Below are positions 1-6,687 of a DNA stretch of 6,889 bases, one piece after another. The stretch covers positions 1 to 6,889 of the forward strand of contig CAZJVJ010000036.1 in NCBI GenBank assembly GCA_964549635.1. The letters run 5' to 3'. Position numbers and translations under genes: made by a program. The first letter of the stretch is position 1, and the number at the start of each line of letters is the position of its first letter. The stretch is from VGNY01 sp964549635 (GTDB lineage: Bacteria; Chloroflexota; Dehalococcoidia; GIF9; UBA5629). The notes beneath the pieces were generated by a model. That model ran no database searches. It worked only from the letters and a program-made list of their open reading frames with translations, and had not been told where the DNA came from.

Positions 1-29
1 ACATACAGCGTATTTAGTAAGCGTTTCAT
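1..29 (-). CDS. cas1: Cas1 (type I-C), N-terminal start only, cut by window edge
   Basis: The ATG at 29-27 overlaps the cas4 stop codon in an ATGA arrangement. The nine complete codons give MKRLLNTLY, and the next codon begins GT, so it encodes Val. This MKxLLNTLYV opening is typical of type I-C Cas1 proteins, and cas1 is the gene expected directly after cas4. A possible ribosome binding site (AAAGG, 41-37) lies 7 nt upstream, inside the cas4 end. Cas1 is the spacer integrase that works with Cas2 and, here, with Cas4. Only the start is visible, so the catalytic residues cannot be checked. Identity rests on a short peptide plus gene order. Confidence 0.85.
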
Positions 30-709
30 GCTATGACCTTTGGGTCTGTAGGTATTTGCTTGAGGTAGTTCCTTGCGCTTCTGCCATGGCTGACTACTTT
101 GGGCAGGCAAAGCCCATTCAGAGAGCACTGCTTACATTTTGGTTGCCGCCGGGCATCGGGAGTACTGCCAGAGTCCATAATCTCATGGAGTCGTCGGACG
201 GCAGCTTCCGTTTTCTCACGTACGGCTTTATCAAGAGTAAGCTCCAATCGCCGTCTTGTTTTGCCATAATATAAGGCTCCGGTACTAATCTGAATACCCA
301 GCATTTCTTCTAAACAGAGCGCCTGAGCACAAAGCTGGATTTCAAAGCTTCTTTCCGTACGTAATCGTCCTCTTTTATATTCAACCGGAAAGGGAACCCA
401 GAGTCCTTCAGTGCCAGCAAGTTTTATACCTTTTCGCTTATCATTATCATCTGTACGTTTGAATTCAACCACGTCTGCCCTGCCATAAAGACCTAAGCGA
501 AGCGACCTGAGCCATAAGCCCCGAACAATCCGGACATCGTTGCGTAACTCTGTCTCGGCGTGGTCTGTCTGCTTATGTAAAAGGCTCCCTTCTGCGGTAA
601 AAATATTGTCCTGCCACTGCCTTTCCAGGAATATTAACCCAACCCGCCGCTCACAGAAGAGCAGGTGTTGCAGTGCCGAAATCGGCAGGAGTTCATCTTC
701 AGCGTACAT
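26..709 (-). CDS. cas4: Cas4, RecB-like nuclease with 4Fe-4S cluster (type I-C adaptation)
   Basis: This 227-residue protein has the length and motifs of Cas4 (CRISPR-associated exonuclease, PD-(D/E)XK fold). Visible nuclease residues are H45 (GSLLH), D79 (GRAD), E110 and K112 (VEYKRG) and Q125 (the QxxxQ helix). The four iron-sulfur cysteines are C19 (FCERR) near the N-terminus and C192, C195 and C201 (CKQC-x5-C) near the C-terminus. None appears lost, so the enzyme looks intact. Family role: it trims prespacer ends and helps choose PAM-adjacent spacers with Cas1-Cas2. I chose the ATG at 709 rather than the TTG one codon upstream, because ATG is the stronger start and begins with the usual short N-terminus. 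It starts 4 nt after the cas7 stop and its TGA overlaps the cas1 ATG. The ribosome binding site is weak (AGGT around 719-716), so it may rely on coupling to cas7. Confidence 0.96.
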   Translation of the reverse strand: MYAEDELLPISALQHLLFCERRVGLIFLERQWQDNIFTAEGSLLHKQTDHAETELRNDVRIVRGLWLRSLRLGLYGRADVVEFKRTDDNDKRKGIKLAGTEGLWVPFPVEYKRGRLRTERSFEIQLCAQALCLEEMLGIQISTGALYYGKTRRRLELTLDKAVREKTEAAVRRLHEIMDSGSTPDARRQPKCKQCSLNGLCLPKVVSHGRSARNYLKQIPTDPKVIA

Positions 710-713
710 CAAG

Positions 714-1727
714 CTACCTGACTTCTATATTTTCTGGAGGTGTATCTTGGATAACTGGCTTCCCACCCTCGCCGGAAATAGCAAAACCGGCTTGTACTCC
801 TTTGGGCATAAGGCTTTTATGGAAAAAGACCTGGTAGTCTGCAAATGAGCGCGGAACCTGAACTCCGTCACGTTTTTTGACCTCAATGAGTTCAAAGAGC
901 TTATGTGCTGGAGCACAGCCGAGCTTTGCTTGCTGTTCTCGCTGGGTAAGGTCACTGTCTGTGCCGACATGTTTGAAGATGAAGATAGGCTCCCTTACTG
1001 ACATTAGCCCTTTGCTCGAGGAACGGTCATGTTCAAACATCCTTAGCAAGGCTTCCCAGAGTAGCGAAAGGTCATCTTCGGTAAACCCAGTCTGCTCGGC
1101 AAGGTGGGCACTGATAAATCCATGTGCACGGTATAAGCCGTAGGGAATGAGCGCCTTGCGCCCCATGGTGCGGAGTTTATCCTCTGGCTGCTCTGTCTCC
1201 CACTTAAGGTAGTCAGCGCTTGACTTCGCCCCTTTGACGTCTTCAGCGACAGCCATACGAGTTATAGAAAGTTCCAGGGGTAAAATCGGGTCAAGCGAGC
1301 GTGCAAAAGTCAATTGAACAGGGCCACGTACCTGTCCAGCATTCGGTCCAGTGCTCATCACTGCACCAAAGGCACGCACATCATAGAAGTTATCACATAG
1401 CCACTTCCGCGCCGCTTCTACTTTCTTCTTATTGGTGCCCTTGCCGCTGGTATCTAATCCGCCTGGGGTTTGCTCATGAGACTGTACAATCTTAGTATTC
1501 AGATTTGTGGCATGTTCTACAAAGATGGCATAGGGCATCTTATTGCCTCTGGCTATCTGTACATAGTTGCGCACTCTCCGTTTCAGAGCAACATCAGAAA
1601 CCAGTCCATGCATGTTTTCCGGGTCAAGGCGGGGGGTATTGCCGGCATCGGGGTCGCCGTTGGGATTGCCGTTCTCGCAGTCGAAGAGATAGACAAACTC
1701 GTAACGATTTTTTACTGTGTTAGACAT
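714..1727 (-). CDS. cas7: Cas7c (Csd2), crRNA-binding backbone subunit of type I-C Cascade
   Basis: This 337-residue protein belongs to the Csd2/Csh2 family of Cas7 proteins, RRM-fold subunits that polymerise along the crRNA spacer and form the Cascade backbone. Seen in the sequence: the near-diagnostic N-terminal block NGNPNGDPDAGNTPR (residues 19-33), followed by LVSDVALKRRVRNYV (42-56); DVRAFGAVM (116-124); GQVRGPVQ (131-138); and SITRMAV (154-160). The ATG at 1727 overlaps the end of cas8c by 8 nt and is preceded at 1740-1734 by a perfect AAGGAGG with a 6-nt spacer. That strong site fits a subunit needed in several copies per complex. Length and motifs are normal for the family, with no frameshift or missing block. 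The product ends 4 nt before the cas4 ATG. Confidence 0.97.
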   Translation of the reverse strand: MSNTVKNRYEFVYLFDCENGNPNGDPDAGNTPRLDPENMHGLVSDVALKRRVRNYVQIARGNKMPYAIFVEHATNLNTKIVQSHEQTPGGLDTSGKGTNKKKVEAARKWLCDNFYDVRAFGAVMSTGPNAGQVRGPVQLTFARSLDPILPLELSITRMAVAEDVKGAKSSADYLKWETEQPEDKLRTMGRKALIPYGLYRAHGFISAHLAEQTGFTEDDLSLLWEALLRMFEHDRSSSKGLMSVREPIFIFKHVGTDSDLTQREQQAKLGCAPAHKLFELIEVKKRDGVQVPRSFADYQVFFHKSLMPKGVQAGFAISGEGGKPVIQDTPPENIEVR

Positions 1728-2121
1728 TGGATTCCTCCTTACCTGATTTTTCAGACTTTTTGGCCCTCATATCAGCCAGTTGCTGGTAGTAACCTAAGGC
1801 AAAAAGACTCTGCTCCTCAAGAGAAAGTGTACGTGGGACAACGCTTTTTATCCGGCTCCATATATCGGCGATTTTGCCTTCGAACCAATAAGCCAGTCCG
1901 GCTTCAAGCTTACCCAGGTGGAATTGGCTGGTGCGAGTGAGCCTGCCCAAAACAAGAGCAGGCGTGGTGCTGGCGGAAGCATAGTAGCGCTGGATAACGC
2001 CAGCACCAACATCACCGAGCGCTGCCCTCTGTAATTCAGCCAGCACAGCCATCAGCCTGCCGCACTGGTACGCGGGGTCGGGATAGTCTTCATTCAATGC
2101 TGGTTTTAACACTTCAGTCAA
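1720..2121 (-). CDS. cas11c: Cas11c, small Cascade subunit from an internal start within cas8c
   Basis: Type I-C systems have no separate small-subunit gene; in studied members Cas11c is made by internal translation of the cas8c 3' end (established knowledge). Here the minus strand shows AAGGAGGG at 2136-2129, then 7 nt, then an in-frame TTG at 2121-2119 (cas8c codon 473). This gives a 133-residue product of about the expected size, sharing the cas8c stop. The peptide starts TEVLKPALNEDYPDPAY after its initiator, contains GRLMAVLAELQRAA (21-34) and is largely helical in character, with a charged Lys/Glu tail. Cas11 subunits bridge the belly of Cascade and contact the target strands. The start codon is inferred from the sequence. 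TTG is weaker than ATG, and the downstream ATG of GRLMAVL (residue 24 of this product) lacks a comparable site. Confidence 0.8.
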   Translation of the reverse strand: MTEVLKPALNEDYPDPAYQCGRLMAVLAELQRAALGDVGAGVIQRYYASASTTPALVLGRLTRTSQFHLGKLEAGLAYWFEGKIADIWSRIKSVVPRTLSLEEQSLFALGYYQQLADMRAKKSEKSGKEESNV

Positions 2122-3537
2122 GGTGTTTCCCTCCTTTCTGTCTTTTCTAAGATGATAGGCTTTGATAAGCCCCATCCTTGCATAGAGCACAGAATACGTC
2201 AGTCCTGTAGAAGCATCTCTTTCTCCCTTGATTAACTTTTGCCATTCTTCCGACAGTATGAAGGCGCGGTGTACCGTTACCAATTTGGAGATGATGCTGT
2301 AAGGAATAAATAAACCTTTGATGGCAGAGCGTAAGAGTTCGACTCGAGCCGAGCCGACGGGTCTTACCCAATCCTCATAATTCTGGTTTCTTCTTGGCGG
2401 AAGCAGGGAAGTGACGATACTTTCCAGCTTAGGGCTTCTGGCGCTTCTCATATCGGAAAAGCTGACTATCTCTAAATCGTCAAACCACGACGAGATATTT
2501 CCTGCCAGCTCTTCAAATTGTCCTTCTATCCAATCGCGTACCATCACACGCCCATCTGCACCGGAAAGTGTCATGATGTAATAGACGTTTTTCCCCAGGT
2601 CAGCACGCTCACCCGTTTTTATGCTTTCGAGGAGCTTCCGCGCCCGGTGCTGTGCATCGAACTCTACTTGTTCAGATGTTTCCAGCAATCCTTGAAGCCA
2701 TGGAAGAGGGTCGTCTTCATCTTTAACCTTTTCTTTAAACCAGTGGACGATTGTTACACCAGCAAGGCGTTGGCTATGACTTTTGATAAGCTCATTCAGC
2801 CCGGCACGGTAGGCACACATAGCTTCTTCGGAGACGGCGGCATTTTCGGATTGCTCAAGCCCGTAGGAACGAAAGGCTTCCTTATCAAAGCCAACAAAGG
2901 CATCTCCCGTAGCCCTCCCACCGAGCCCCTCTATCTTGTAATGAGTGGCCATTGGTCTCGTCATTTCGCCAGTAACAAAACAGCGCCTACTTCTGTCTAT
3001 TTTCTTTACCAGCCGCTTTCTGAATTCCCGCCACCAGTTATGCCAGTAGTCCTGCTCTAGTGGAAATTCACCGTCAATTATGATTGTGACATCTTCGCTG
3101 CCTCTTACCCTCTTTGCCTTAAACTCTTGCTTTATGGCTTCTAACGTATTAGCATCCCTTAACCAGCGAGCGATTGATGCCAGCTTTGATGCCAGCTTTG
3201 ATGCCAGCTTTGGAGACTTTGCCAGCTTTGGAGACTCTCTCCCCGCCTCTTCCAGTAACCCAACAAAATAGGCGTACCTCTCTGCCTTATTGCCGGTAAC
3301 GACGTCAGCATCATCAACAAGAAACTGGCTTTTGGTCTCTTTGCCTGAGACCATTTCCATCTGGGCCAGTTCCGGACATTTTTTGAAAAACCTGCCGTTT
3401 TTGCCTCCGAGGGACTGGATGCCCAAAAAACCTTTTTCTGAATCAAACGCAACCGCCCAGCGAATGTACTTTGACTTGAATCCAGGTTCAGATTCAACGT
3501 CATGCTTTTGAGCATATTCCGCCAGTAGTTTAAGCAT
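1720..3537 (-). CDS. cas8c: Cas8c (Csd1), large subunit of type I-C Cascade
   Basis: This 605-residue protein matches Cas8c/Csd1, the large subunit that recognises the PAM and helps recruit Cas3. Visible family blocks are FLVDDADVVTG (72-82), the CFVTGE motif (186-191), KIEGLGG (201-207), and the conserved run around FDKEAFRSYGLEQ to AVSEEA (217-239). The C-terminal part carries GRLMAVL and YYASASTTP, typical of the Cas11-like end of Csd1. Start: the ATG at 3537 shares one base with the cas5 TGA (TGATG), and a GGAGG lies just upstream inside cas5. Two oddities are annotated separately. Residues 100-121 are built from short tandem repeats (SPKLAK, then SKLA units). A strong internal ribosome binding site with an in-frame TTG at codon 473 marks the probable Cas11c start. 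The frame is intact throughout. Confidence 0.96.
   Translation of the reverse strand: MLKLLAEYAQKHDVESEPGFKSKYIRWAVAFDSEKGFLGIQSLGGKNGRFFKKCPELAQMEMVSGKETKSQFLVDDADVVTGNKAERYAYFVGLLEEAGRESPKLAKSPKLASKLASKLASIARWLRDANTLEAIKQEFKAKRVRGSEDVTIIIDGEFPLEQDYWHNWWREFRKRLVKKIDRSRRCFVTGEMTRPMATHYKIEGLGGRATGDAFVGFDKEAFRSYGLEQSENAAVSEEAMCAYRAGLNELIKSHSQRLAGVTIVHWFKEKVKDEDDPLPWLQGLLETSEQVEFDAQHRARKLLESIKTGERADLGKNVYYIMTLSGADGRVMVRDWIEGQFEELAGNISSWFDDLEIVSFSDMRSARSPKLESIVTSLLPPRRNQNYEDWVRPVGSARVELLRSAIKGLFIPYSIISKLVTVHRAFILSEEWQKLIKGERDASTGLTYSVLYARMGLIKAYHLRKDRKEGNTLTEVLKPALNEDYPDPAYQCGRLMAVLAELQRAALGDVGAGVIQRYYASASTTPALVLGRLTRTSQFHLGKLEAGLAYWFEGKIADIWSRIKSVVPRTLSLEEQSLFALGYYQQLADMRAKKSEKSGKEESNV
2129..2136 (-). 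promoter_or_regulatory. Internal ribosome binding site for Cas11c
   Basis: The minus strand reads AAGGAGGG, a full Shine-Dalgarno match inside the cas8c coding region (codons for Lys-Glu-Gly), 7 nt before an in-frame TTG. Such a match at ideal spacing, placed exactly where Cas11c must begin, is unlikely to be only a by-product of the Cas8c protein sequence. Confidence 0.8.
3176..3238 (-). repeat. In-frame minisatellite (12-bp and 18-bp units) within cas8c
   Basis: On the plus strand, GATGCCAGCTTT occurs three times in perfect tandem (3176-3187, 3188-3199, 3200-3211). It runs into two 18-bp units GCCAGCTTTGGAGACTYT (3203-3220 and 3221-3238, one mismatch at the Y). Both unit types share the GCCAGCTTT core. 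All unit lengths are multiples of three, so the cas8c frame is kept. The encoded stretch, residues 100-121, is two SPKLAK/A-type units followed by three SKLA-type units, a Lys/Ala/Leu/Ser-rich segment that may extend a helix or linker. It looks like slippage expansion that is tolerated by the protein. Confidence 0.9.
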
Positions 3538-4286
3538 CAGCGCACCTCCAGGCCTTTCCGCACCTCGGCACTTTCATAGTCAGGTACCAAAAGCACACCA
3601 TCTTTTATTTCGGCATAAAAAAGACTTATGCTAGGCGCACTTTCGTCATTGCCCGGTTGTGCCAGGTCAAAGACGTCATAAAGCATCCAGCCGATATCCA
3701 TGTTTAGCTTCACCGGAATTTCTCTGGGGGAGCCATTTTCCACCAATTCAAAGTATGCTGGAAACTCGCGGCATCCGAGGTATGGCTGATAAAGACATTT
3801 ACCGTGGGCAGCACGCCGGCGGAACTGGGCTTCCAATGCCGGCAGACGGTCCTCAAATCTTTTCCAAGGACGGATTTCGGCGTGGAGATAGTAGCAAACA
3901 TTCTTCAATGCCATCGTCTGGCGCTGGGTACGCCCCTTTTGGTCTGTTCCTAGTTCATCAGGTGTCCCATCTGCCCAAATAGGCGTCGGCTGCTCTTTAC
4001 CTTGCATCCAGCGTAAGAGAGTCCGTTCAGGCGGTACTTTATCTTTCACTTCGTTACGGCGCAGGGCTATATACTGCGGGTAAGACAGGACTTCTATCTT
4101 CGTAATCTGCCAGCGGAACTCGGACTGGGCGGGGTCTTTGTTCGGTTTACAGTAGATAGCGTCATAGATGCCCCGCGCCGCCGATGGGGTGATAACAGGA
4201 TAGCTGAAGCGTTCGACCTTCATCTCTGGGCGGCTAAAACAAGCAAGCTCGCCCCAAACCTTTAGTACTTGTTCATTTGGTTTCAT
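3537..4286 (-). CDS. cas5c: Cas5c (Cas5d), pre-crRNA endonuclease and Cascade subunit
   Basis: This 249-residue protein is a type I-C Cas5 (Csd5/Dvulg family). In subtype I-C, Cas5 replaces Cas6: it cuts pre-crRNA in the repeat and stays bound to the 5' handle (established knowledge). Seen here: the N-terminal block with FSRPEMKVERFSYPVITPSAARG (split across residues 17-39), AIYCKP (43-48), FRWQITKIEVL (57-67), QRQTMALKNV (121-130), and the highly typical GKCLYQPYLGCREFPAYFE region (162-180). Y45 sits in the AIYxKP context where the family has its active-site Tyr. The Lys/His partners reported in the Bacillus halodurans enzyme are not obvious here. The ATG at 4286 follows the cas3 stop by 15 nt and has a perfect AAAGGAGG (4298-4291). 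Its TGA overlaps the cas8c ATG by one base. Length is normal. Confidence 0.96.
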   Translation of the reverse strand: MKPNEQVLKVWGELACFSRPEMKVERFSYPVITPSAARGIYDAIYCKPNKDPAQSEFRWQITKIEVLSYPQYIALRRNEVKDKVPPERTLLRWMQGKEQPTPIWADGTPDELGTDQKGRTQRQTMALKNVCYYLHAEIRPWKRFEDRLPALEAQFRRRAAHGKCLYQPYLGCREFPAYFELVENGSPREIPVKLNMDIGWMLYDVFDLAQPGNDESAPSISLFYAEIKDGVLLVPDYESAEVRKGLEVR

Positions 4287-4290
4287 CCAG

Positions 4291-4298
4291 CCTCCTTT
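4291..4298 (-). promoter_or_regulatory. Ribosome binding site of cas5c in the cas3-cas5c gap
   Basis: The minus strand reads AAAGGAGG within the 15-nt space between the cas3 stop and the cas5c ATG, 4 nt before the start. It confirms the 4286 start and gives the Cascade genes their own strong translation entry, independent of cas3. Confidence 0.8.
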
Positions 4299-4301
4299 CT
4301 C

Positions 4302-6623
4302 TCAAGCGATTAGTACGTTTGAATCTCGTGGTACAATCAATCCAACTTCGTTACTGTAATGCTTTTCTTCCAAATAAATATACCATTCCTCTCCATCGTT
4401 ACCTGTGGTGACTGGTTTCAGATATGATTCAATCGGGTCGCTAAGTCTGGGGCGAAAAAGCCCTATGGCATGAGGGCGTGCTGCCATAATCCAATTGCGA
4501 TTGATGCCTTTGTTAAGGGCTTCTTCTTTTAGTTTCAAAAAAATCCCCTTCTCAAATGGTACCAGAACATTGATTGTATTTTGCTCGATTACACGATAGT
4601 TTTTAGCAACCCCTACAAAATCCTGCCGCTGTATGGCTTCAGTTAGGTCTGACTTCTGAGTTTCGGGTTGGGCAAATCTGTATAGCTGACGGTAATACTC
4701 CTGGAAAATTACGGGATTGTTAATATCTAACGTGTCATATTTCTTCATGAGCTGGATGGTAACGTCGGCTGCCTGCTCGTAAGTACTATCCGGATAAATC
4801 CTGACATTTCCATCGTATTCCGGGAAGAAAACATGAACTGTGCCGGATTGTGCCAGCCCATGACGGTTACAGCGGCCAGCGGCTTGAGCGATAGCATCTA
4901 ATGGCCCTAAAGCACGAAAGACCACCGGGAAATCAATGTCAACCCCAGCCTCAACACATTGGGTGGAAATTAACCGACACTGCTCACCATCAGCAAGGCG
5001 CTTGCGCACCACGTCTAAGACTTGCTTGCGGTGAGCAGGGCACATGTTTGTGGAAAGATGAAACAGCGAGTCAACCCCCATCTGCTTCAGAGTCTGATAA
5101 AGTCCTAGAGCATGGCGTTTGAGGTTGACGATGCACAACGCTTGCTGGTGGGCTTTTATACTGTTTGCCAGTTCTTCCCATCCAGTCCTTACACCAGTTT
5201 TGGGCCAAACTACTTCGTTACGTTTAACACGCCCGAAAAGGTCCGCGTCCGGAGGCACGATTTCTGTGGGTGTCCAGCCGTTTGGACAAAACTTCTTAAC
5301 ATACTCATTGAGATGGCTGAAGGCTGGCTGAGTTGCCGTGGAGAAGACCACTGTAGTGCCATAACGCTCTGCCAGGCTGGAGAGAGCTGCTAAAGTGGGT
5401 ATCGCTATAGCAAGAGGTAAGGTCTGTACCTCGTCAAAAAGAATTACGCTACCAGCCAGACGGTGCAGCTTTCGACAAGCGCCAGGCCGATTGGCAAAAA
5501 GTGATTCCAATAACTGAACATTGGTGGTCACGATGATAGGTGCATCCCAATTCTCAGCCAGCAACCTGTCCTGATATTCAGTATCATCTCGCTGGGCCTG
5601 GTCATCGTCTTGTCTAATACCACTGAGACTGTGGTATTCCTGAATATAACGGGGAAGTTCTTCTGGTTTAAGATAAGATTCGAATATCTTTCTGTAAGTC
5701 TCTGCGGTCTGCTCAATTATCGTCAGGTAGGGAATGACAGTGATTATCCTGCGTAACCTGTGCTTGATTGCATGTCTCAAGGCAAAAGCCAGCATGGCCA
5801 GTGTCTTTCCCGAACCTGTAGGGGCAGTTAGAGTAAAAATTCCTTGGGGCATTTCAGCAGCTTGTAGACAATAGTGGAGTAGGTCCGAACGTAGCTGGTT
5901 AATTGATACTGAAGCTCTTGACGTCTTGCTGAGTTCATCAAGATAGATACTAAGATATGAGAAAGCTGTTTCCGGCTCCAGAGATGCTCCACTATCCCGG
6001 TAAATACGATTGCCATCGCTGTCTGTCTGGAAAAAGGCTTCAGTTTCAATAAAATCAGCATCTACGAGTGCGGAAAATAGCATTCTGACGTACAGCATTG
6101 AAGCGATTGCCCATTTTGACCAATTAGATATAAAAATGGGAATCTTATCGGGTGAAGGGAGCTGTAGCGAATCAGCCCTGAAGCGGGCAAGTAATTGATT
6201 AGCATCGGAGTCAGATGGCCTTAAATAGGATAAGCGATTTTCATATCGCTCTTGTGCCTTTTGCGGGTCAAGTTGTTGCAACGAGTCTGAGCTAACTGCC
6301 TGGAGACCTACATGATGTCCCTGAATAGCCAGAGCCGGTGCAATTCCCTTTTCCTTATATTCTTTCAGTGCTACCCAAGCGCCGGCCGACCAGTGGTCAA
6401 TTCCTTTTTCTTCGCCTCTAAGACGTTTTTGAAAAAGCTTGCCATATTTACCAAGGTCGTGCAAAATACCGGCTAGCCAAGCCTCATTGTCAGCCTTGAA
6501 TCCCGCGGCATAAACAGACGCGCGCTTTGCAACCAGTTGGAGGTGCTCTGAAAGAGGCTCTTCTCTTCCATCCTGGCTACGATGTGCAAGATAACGTCGA
6601 GGAGAAACGCCACTATCCGTGAT
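4302..6623 (-). CDS. cas3: Cas3, HD nuclease-SF2 helicase of type I-C, with non-canonical start (ATC)
   Basis: Cas3 is the target-degrading enzyme recruited by Cascade; it nicks and unwinds DNA. Counted from ATC at 6623 as codon 1, the product is 773 residues, normal for the subtype. HD domain: YLAH (11-14), H27 (SEHL), H55-D56 (LHDLGKY), DHWSAGA (76-82), GHHVGL (102-107), D188 and D190 (LVDADF). Helicase: Walker A PTGSGKT (268-274), Walker B DEVQ (397-400), motif III STAT (428-431), then STQCVEAGVDIDF (553-565) and motif VI QAAGRCNRHG (580-589). All catalytic blocks are present. Start: the frame is open up to the stop at 6707-6705, but it has no ATG, GTG or TTG before the TTG at 6464. That TTG encodes the Leu of LHDLGKY and would delete H27. 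The ATC lies 5 nt after an AAAGGGGG run and is followed by codons for TDSGV, so an ATG-to-ATC change is the simplest reading. The domain identity is certain; the start is not. Confidence 0.9.
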   Translation of the reverse strand: MTDSGVSPRRYLAHRSQDGREEPLSEHLQLVAKRASVYAAGFKADNEAWLAGILHDLGKYGKLFQKRLRGEEKGIDHWSAGAWVALKEYKEKGIAPALAIQGHHVGLQAVSSDSLQQLDPQKAQERYENRLSYLRPSDSDANQLLARFRADSLQLPSPDKIPIFISNWSKWAIASMLYVRMLFSALVDADFIETEAFFQTDSDGNRIYRDSGASLEPETAFSYLSIYLDELSKTSRASVSINQLRSDLLHYCLQAAEMPQGIFTLTAPTGSGKTLAMLAFALRHAIKHRLRRIITVIPYLTIIEQTAETYRKIFESYLKPEELPRYIQEYHSLSGIRQDDDQAQRDDTEYQDRLLAENWDAPIIVTTNVQLLESLFANRPGACRKLHRLAGSVILFDEVQTLPLAIAIPTLAALSSLAERYGTTVVFSTATQPAFSHLNEYVKKFCPNGWTPTEIVPPDADLFGRVKRNEVVWPKTGVRTGWEELANSIKAHQQALCIVNLKRHALGLYQTLKQMGVDSLFHLSTNMCPAHRKQVLDVVRKRLADGEQCRLISTQCVEAGVDIDFPVVFRALGPLDAIAQAAGRCNRHGLAQSGTVHVFFPEYDGNVRIYPDSTYEQAADVTIQLMKKYDTLDINNPVIFQEYYRQLYRFAQPETQKSDLTEAIQRQDFVGVAKNYRVIEQNTINVLVPFEKGIFLKLKEEALNKGINRNWIMAARPHAIGLFRPRLSDPIESYLKPVTTGNDGEEWYIYLEEKHYSNEVGLIVPRDSNVLIA

Positions 6624-6628
6624 TTCTT

Positions 6629-6636
6629 CCCCCTTT
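6629..6636 (-). promoter_or_regulatory. Putative ribosome binding site of cas3
   Basis: The minus strand reads AAAGGGGG, a purine-rich Shine-Dalgarno-like run, then five bases (AAGAA) and then ATC ACG GAT. The spacing suits a start at 6623 and nothing canonical in frame follows. It is the main argument that translation of cas3 begins, or once began, at 6623. Confidence 0.5.
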
Positions 6637-6687
6637 AGGTTGTTTATGCACTTTCGATGATGTGTAGGCTGCCACTCGGATGAGACT

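Noticed and set aside
710..712. TTG at 712-710 as the cas4 start
   Set aside because: An ATG follows directly at 709-707, giving the normal Cas4 N-terminus; the TTG adds one residue without better ribosome binding.
56..3060. Plus-strand open frames opposite cas4, cas7c and cas8c
   Set aside because: They have no family-like motifs or convincing ribosome binding sites and lie antisense to genes with full sets of conserved motifs.
3176..3238. Short repeats as a CRISPR array
   Set aside because: The units are 12 and 18 bp in direct contact with no unique spacers, and they lie inside the cas8c coding frame. No CRISPR array occurs anywhere in the window.
3159..3515. A 118-codon overlapping frame inside cas8c on the same strand, with repeated Ser-Trp-His-Gln units
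   Set aside because: It is open because of the low-complexity repeat in the shifted frame. It has no recognisable domain and lies fully within a well-conserved gene.
5463..5474. DEVQ in place of DEAH/DEVH in the Cas3 Walker B motif as an inactivating change
   Set aside because: As far as I recall DEVQ is common in Cas3 helicases of this subtype; the acidic residues needed for ATP hydrolysis are present.
4302..6464. TTG at 6464 as the true start of cas3
   Set aside because: It encodes the Leu of the LHDLGKY motif, has no ribosome binding site, and would cut off 53 residues that clearly match the Cas3 N-terminus (YLAH, SEHL with the first metal-binding His).
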